NCBI GenBank assembly: GCA_014381485.1
Contig: JACNLN010000073.1
Location: 1-5,733, forward strand
Origin: Fidelibacterota bacterium
Lineage (GTDB): Bacteria > Fidelibacterota > Marinisomatia > Marinisomatales > CAZVFT01
Direction of reading: 5' to 3'
Length of the DNA: 5,733 bases
Every line of letters begins with the position of its first letter. The first letter of the stretch is position 1. The notes beneath the pieces were generated by a model. The model ran no database searches. It was not told the origin of the DNA and worked only from the letters and a program-made list of their open reading frames with translations. The position numbers were made by a program, and so were the translations under genes. Below, piece by piece: positions 5,599-5,733 of this stretch.

Positions 5599-5699
5599 TT
5601 TGAACCAAAGTCTCAGGACATATGACAGTTTTTCCGTAGGATCCTTTGGATCATATTGTGAAGCTTGTAAGACCGCCCCTCTTTCCCCTCCCCCGACAA

Positions 5700-5731
5700 G
5701 TCCCCGATTTCATCACCGATTCCATCGGGAC
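5700..5731 (+). repeat. C-rich hairpin, possibly a diverged and truncated hairpin-core copy
   Basis: GTCCCCGAT (5700-5708) pairs with ATCGGGAC (5724-5731) with one bulged C. A smaller alternative is CCGAT-TCC-ATCGG (5716-5728). It follows CCCCTCTTTCCCCTCCCCC, and CCGATTCCATCGGGA resembles the inner CCCGATTCTTTCGGGA loop of the 63-bp core. The window ends before the rest can be judged. Confidence 0.4.
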
Positions 5732-5733
5732 AG

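Larger units (their letters stand above)
5370..5733. other. Gene-free repeat-rich tail of the window
   Basis: I see no credible coding frame on either strand. The stretch contains overlapping stem-loops just after the PEBP gene (5425-5458), the module ATTTGTGTGGGT (5469-5480) shared exactly with 1427-1438, a 22-bp tandem repeat (5555-5598), the small hairpin GATCC-TTT-GGATC near 5641-5651, and a C-rich hairpin at the right edge. No T-run terminator is obvious. Confidence 0.65.

Overview
The window holds four protein-coding genes and three gene-poor stretches packed with short dispersed repeats. Base composition is moderately AT-rich. The genes are bacterial in style, with clear Shine-Dalgarno sites and one sigma70-like promoter. 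The repeat-rich spacers, including 'agtaatcaccctcacctt' and an SPLR/ENPDSFGRGEKKRG-coding hairpin repeat, resemble intergenic DNA of large genomes from uncultured bacterial lineages (FCB-type phyla come to mind). I cannot name the organism, and this placement is a low-confidence inference.

Layout. Positions 1-1006, minus strand: mtnA (S-methyl-5-thioribose-1-phosphate isomerase, methionine salvage), with its last few C-terminal codons cut off by the window edge. Positions 1007-2061: a 1-kb spacer with no credible gene. It holds two copies of a 78-bp direct repeat, a 19-bp tandem repeat, an AAGTA-rich tract and a mosaic repeat (copy A). Positions 2062-3480, plus strand: a full-length NfeD-family membrane serine protease. 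Positions 3481-3960: a second spacer with mosaic repeat copy B, ending just before a good promoter. Positions 3961-4770: a slipin (stomatin/SPFH-family protein). Positions 4812-5369: a YbhB/YbcL-type PEBP-family protein with an N-terminal export signal, 41 bp after the slipin and probably co-transcribed. Positions 5370-5733: a third repeat-rich spacer with stem-loops, a 22-bp tandem repeat and what may be the start of a third, diverged copy of the hairpin repeat.

How the genes work together. NfeD and slipin are a known partner pair (stomatin operon partner protein, STOPP, plus stomatin/slipin). In Pyrococcus horikoshii the NfeD homologue PH1510 cleaves the stomatin homologue PH1511, and the pair is thought to act in membrane organisation or quality control. 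Here the pair is kept in order but split by 480 bp of repeats, and the second gene has its own promoter. The exported PEBP protein joins the slipin transcript, making it a candidate accessory component. mtnA is divergent and metabolically unrelated. The least explained part of the window is the repeat system: a 63-bp hairpin core is identical in two copies while its flanks have diverged and been rearranged.
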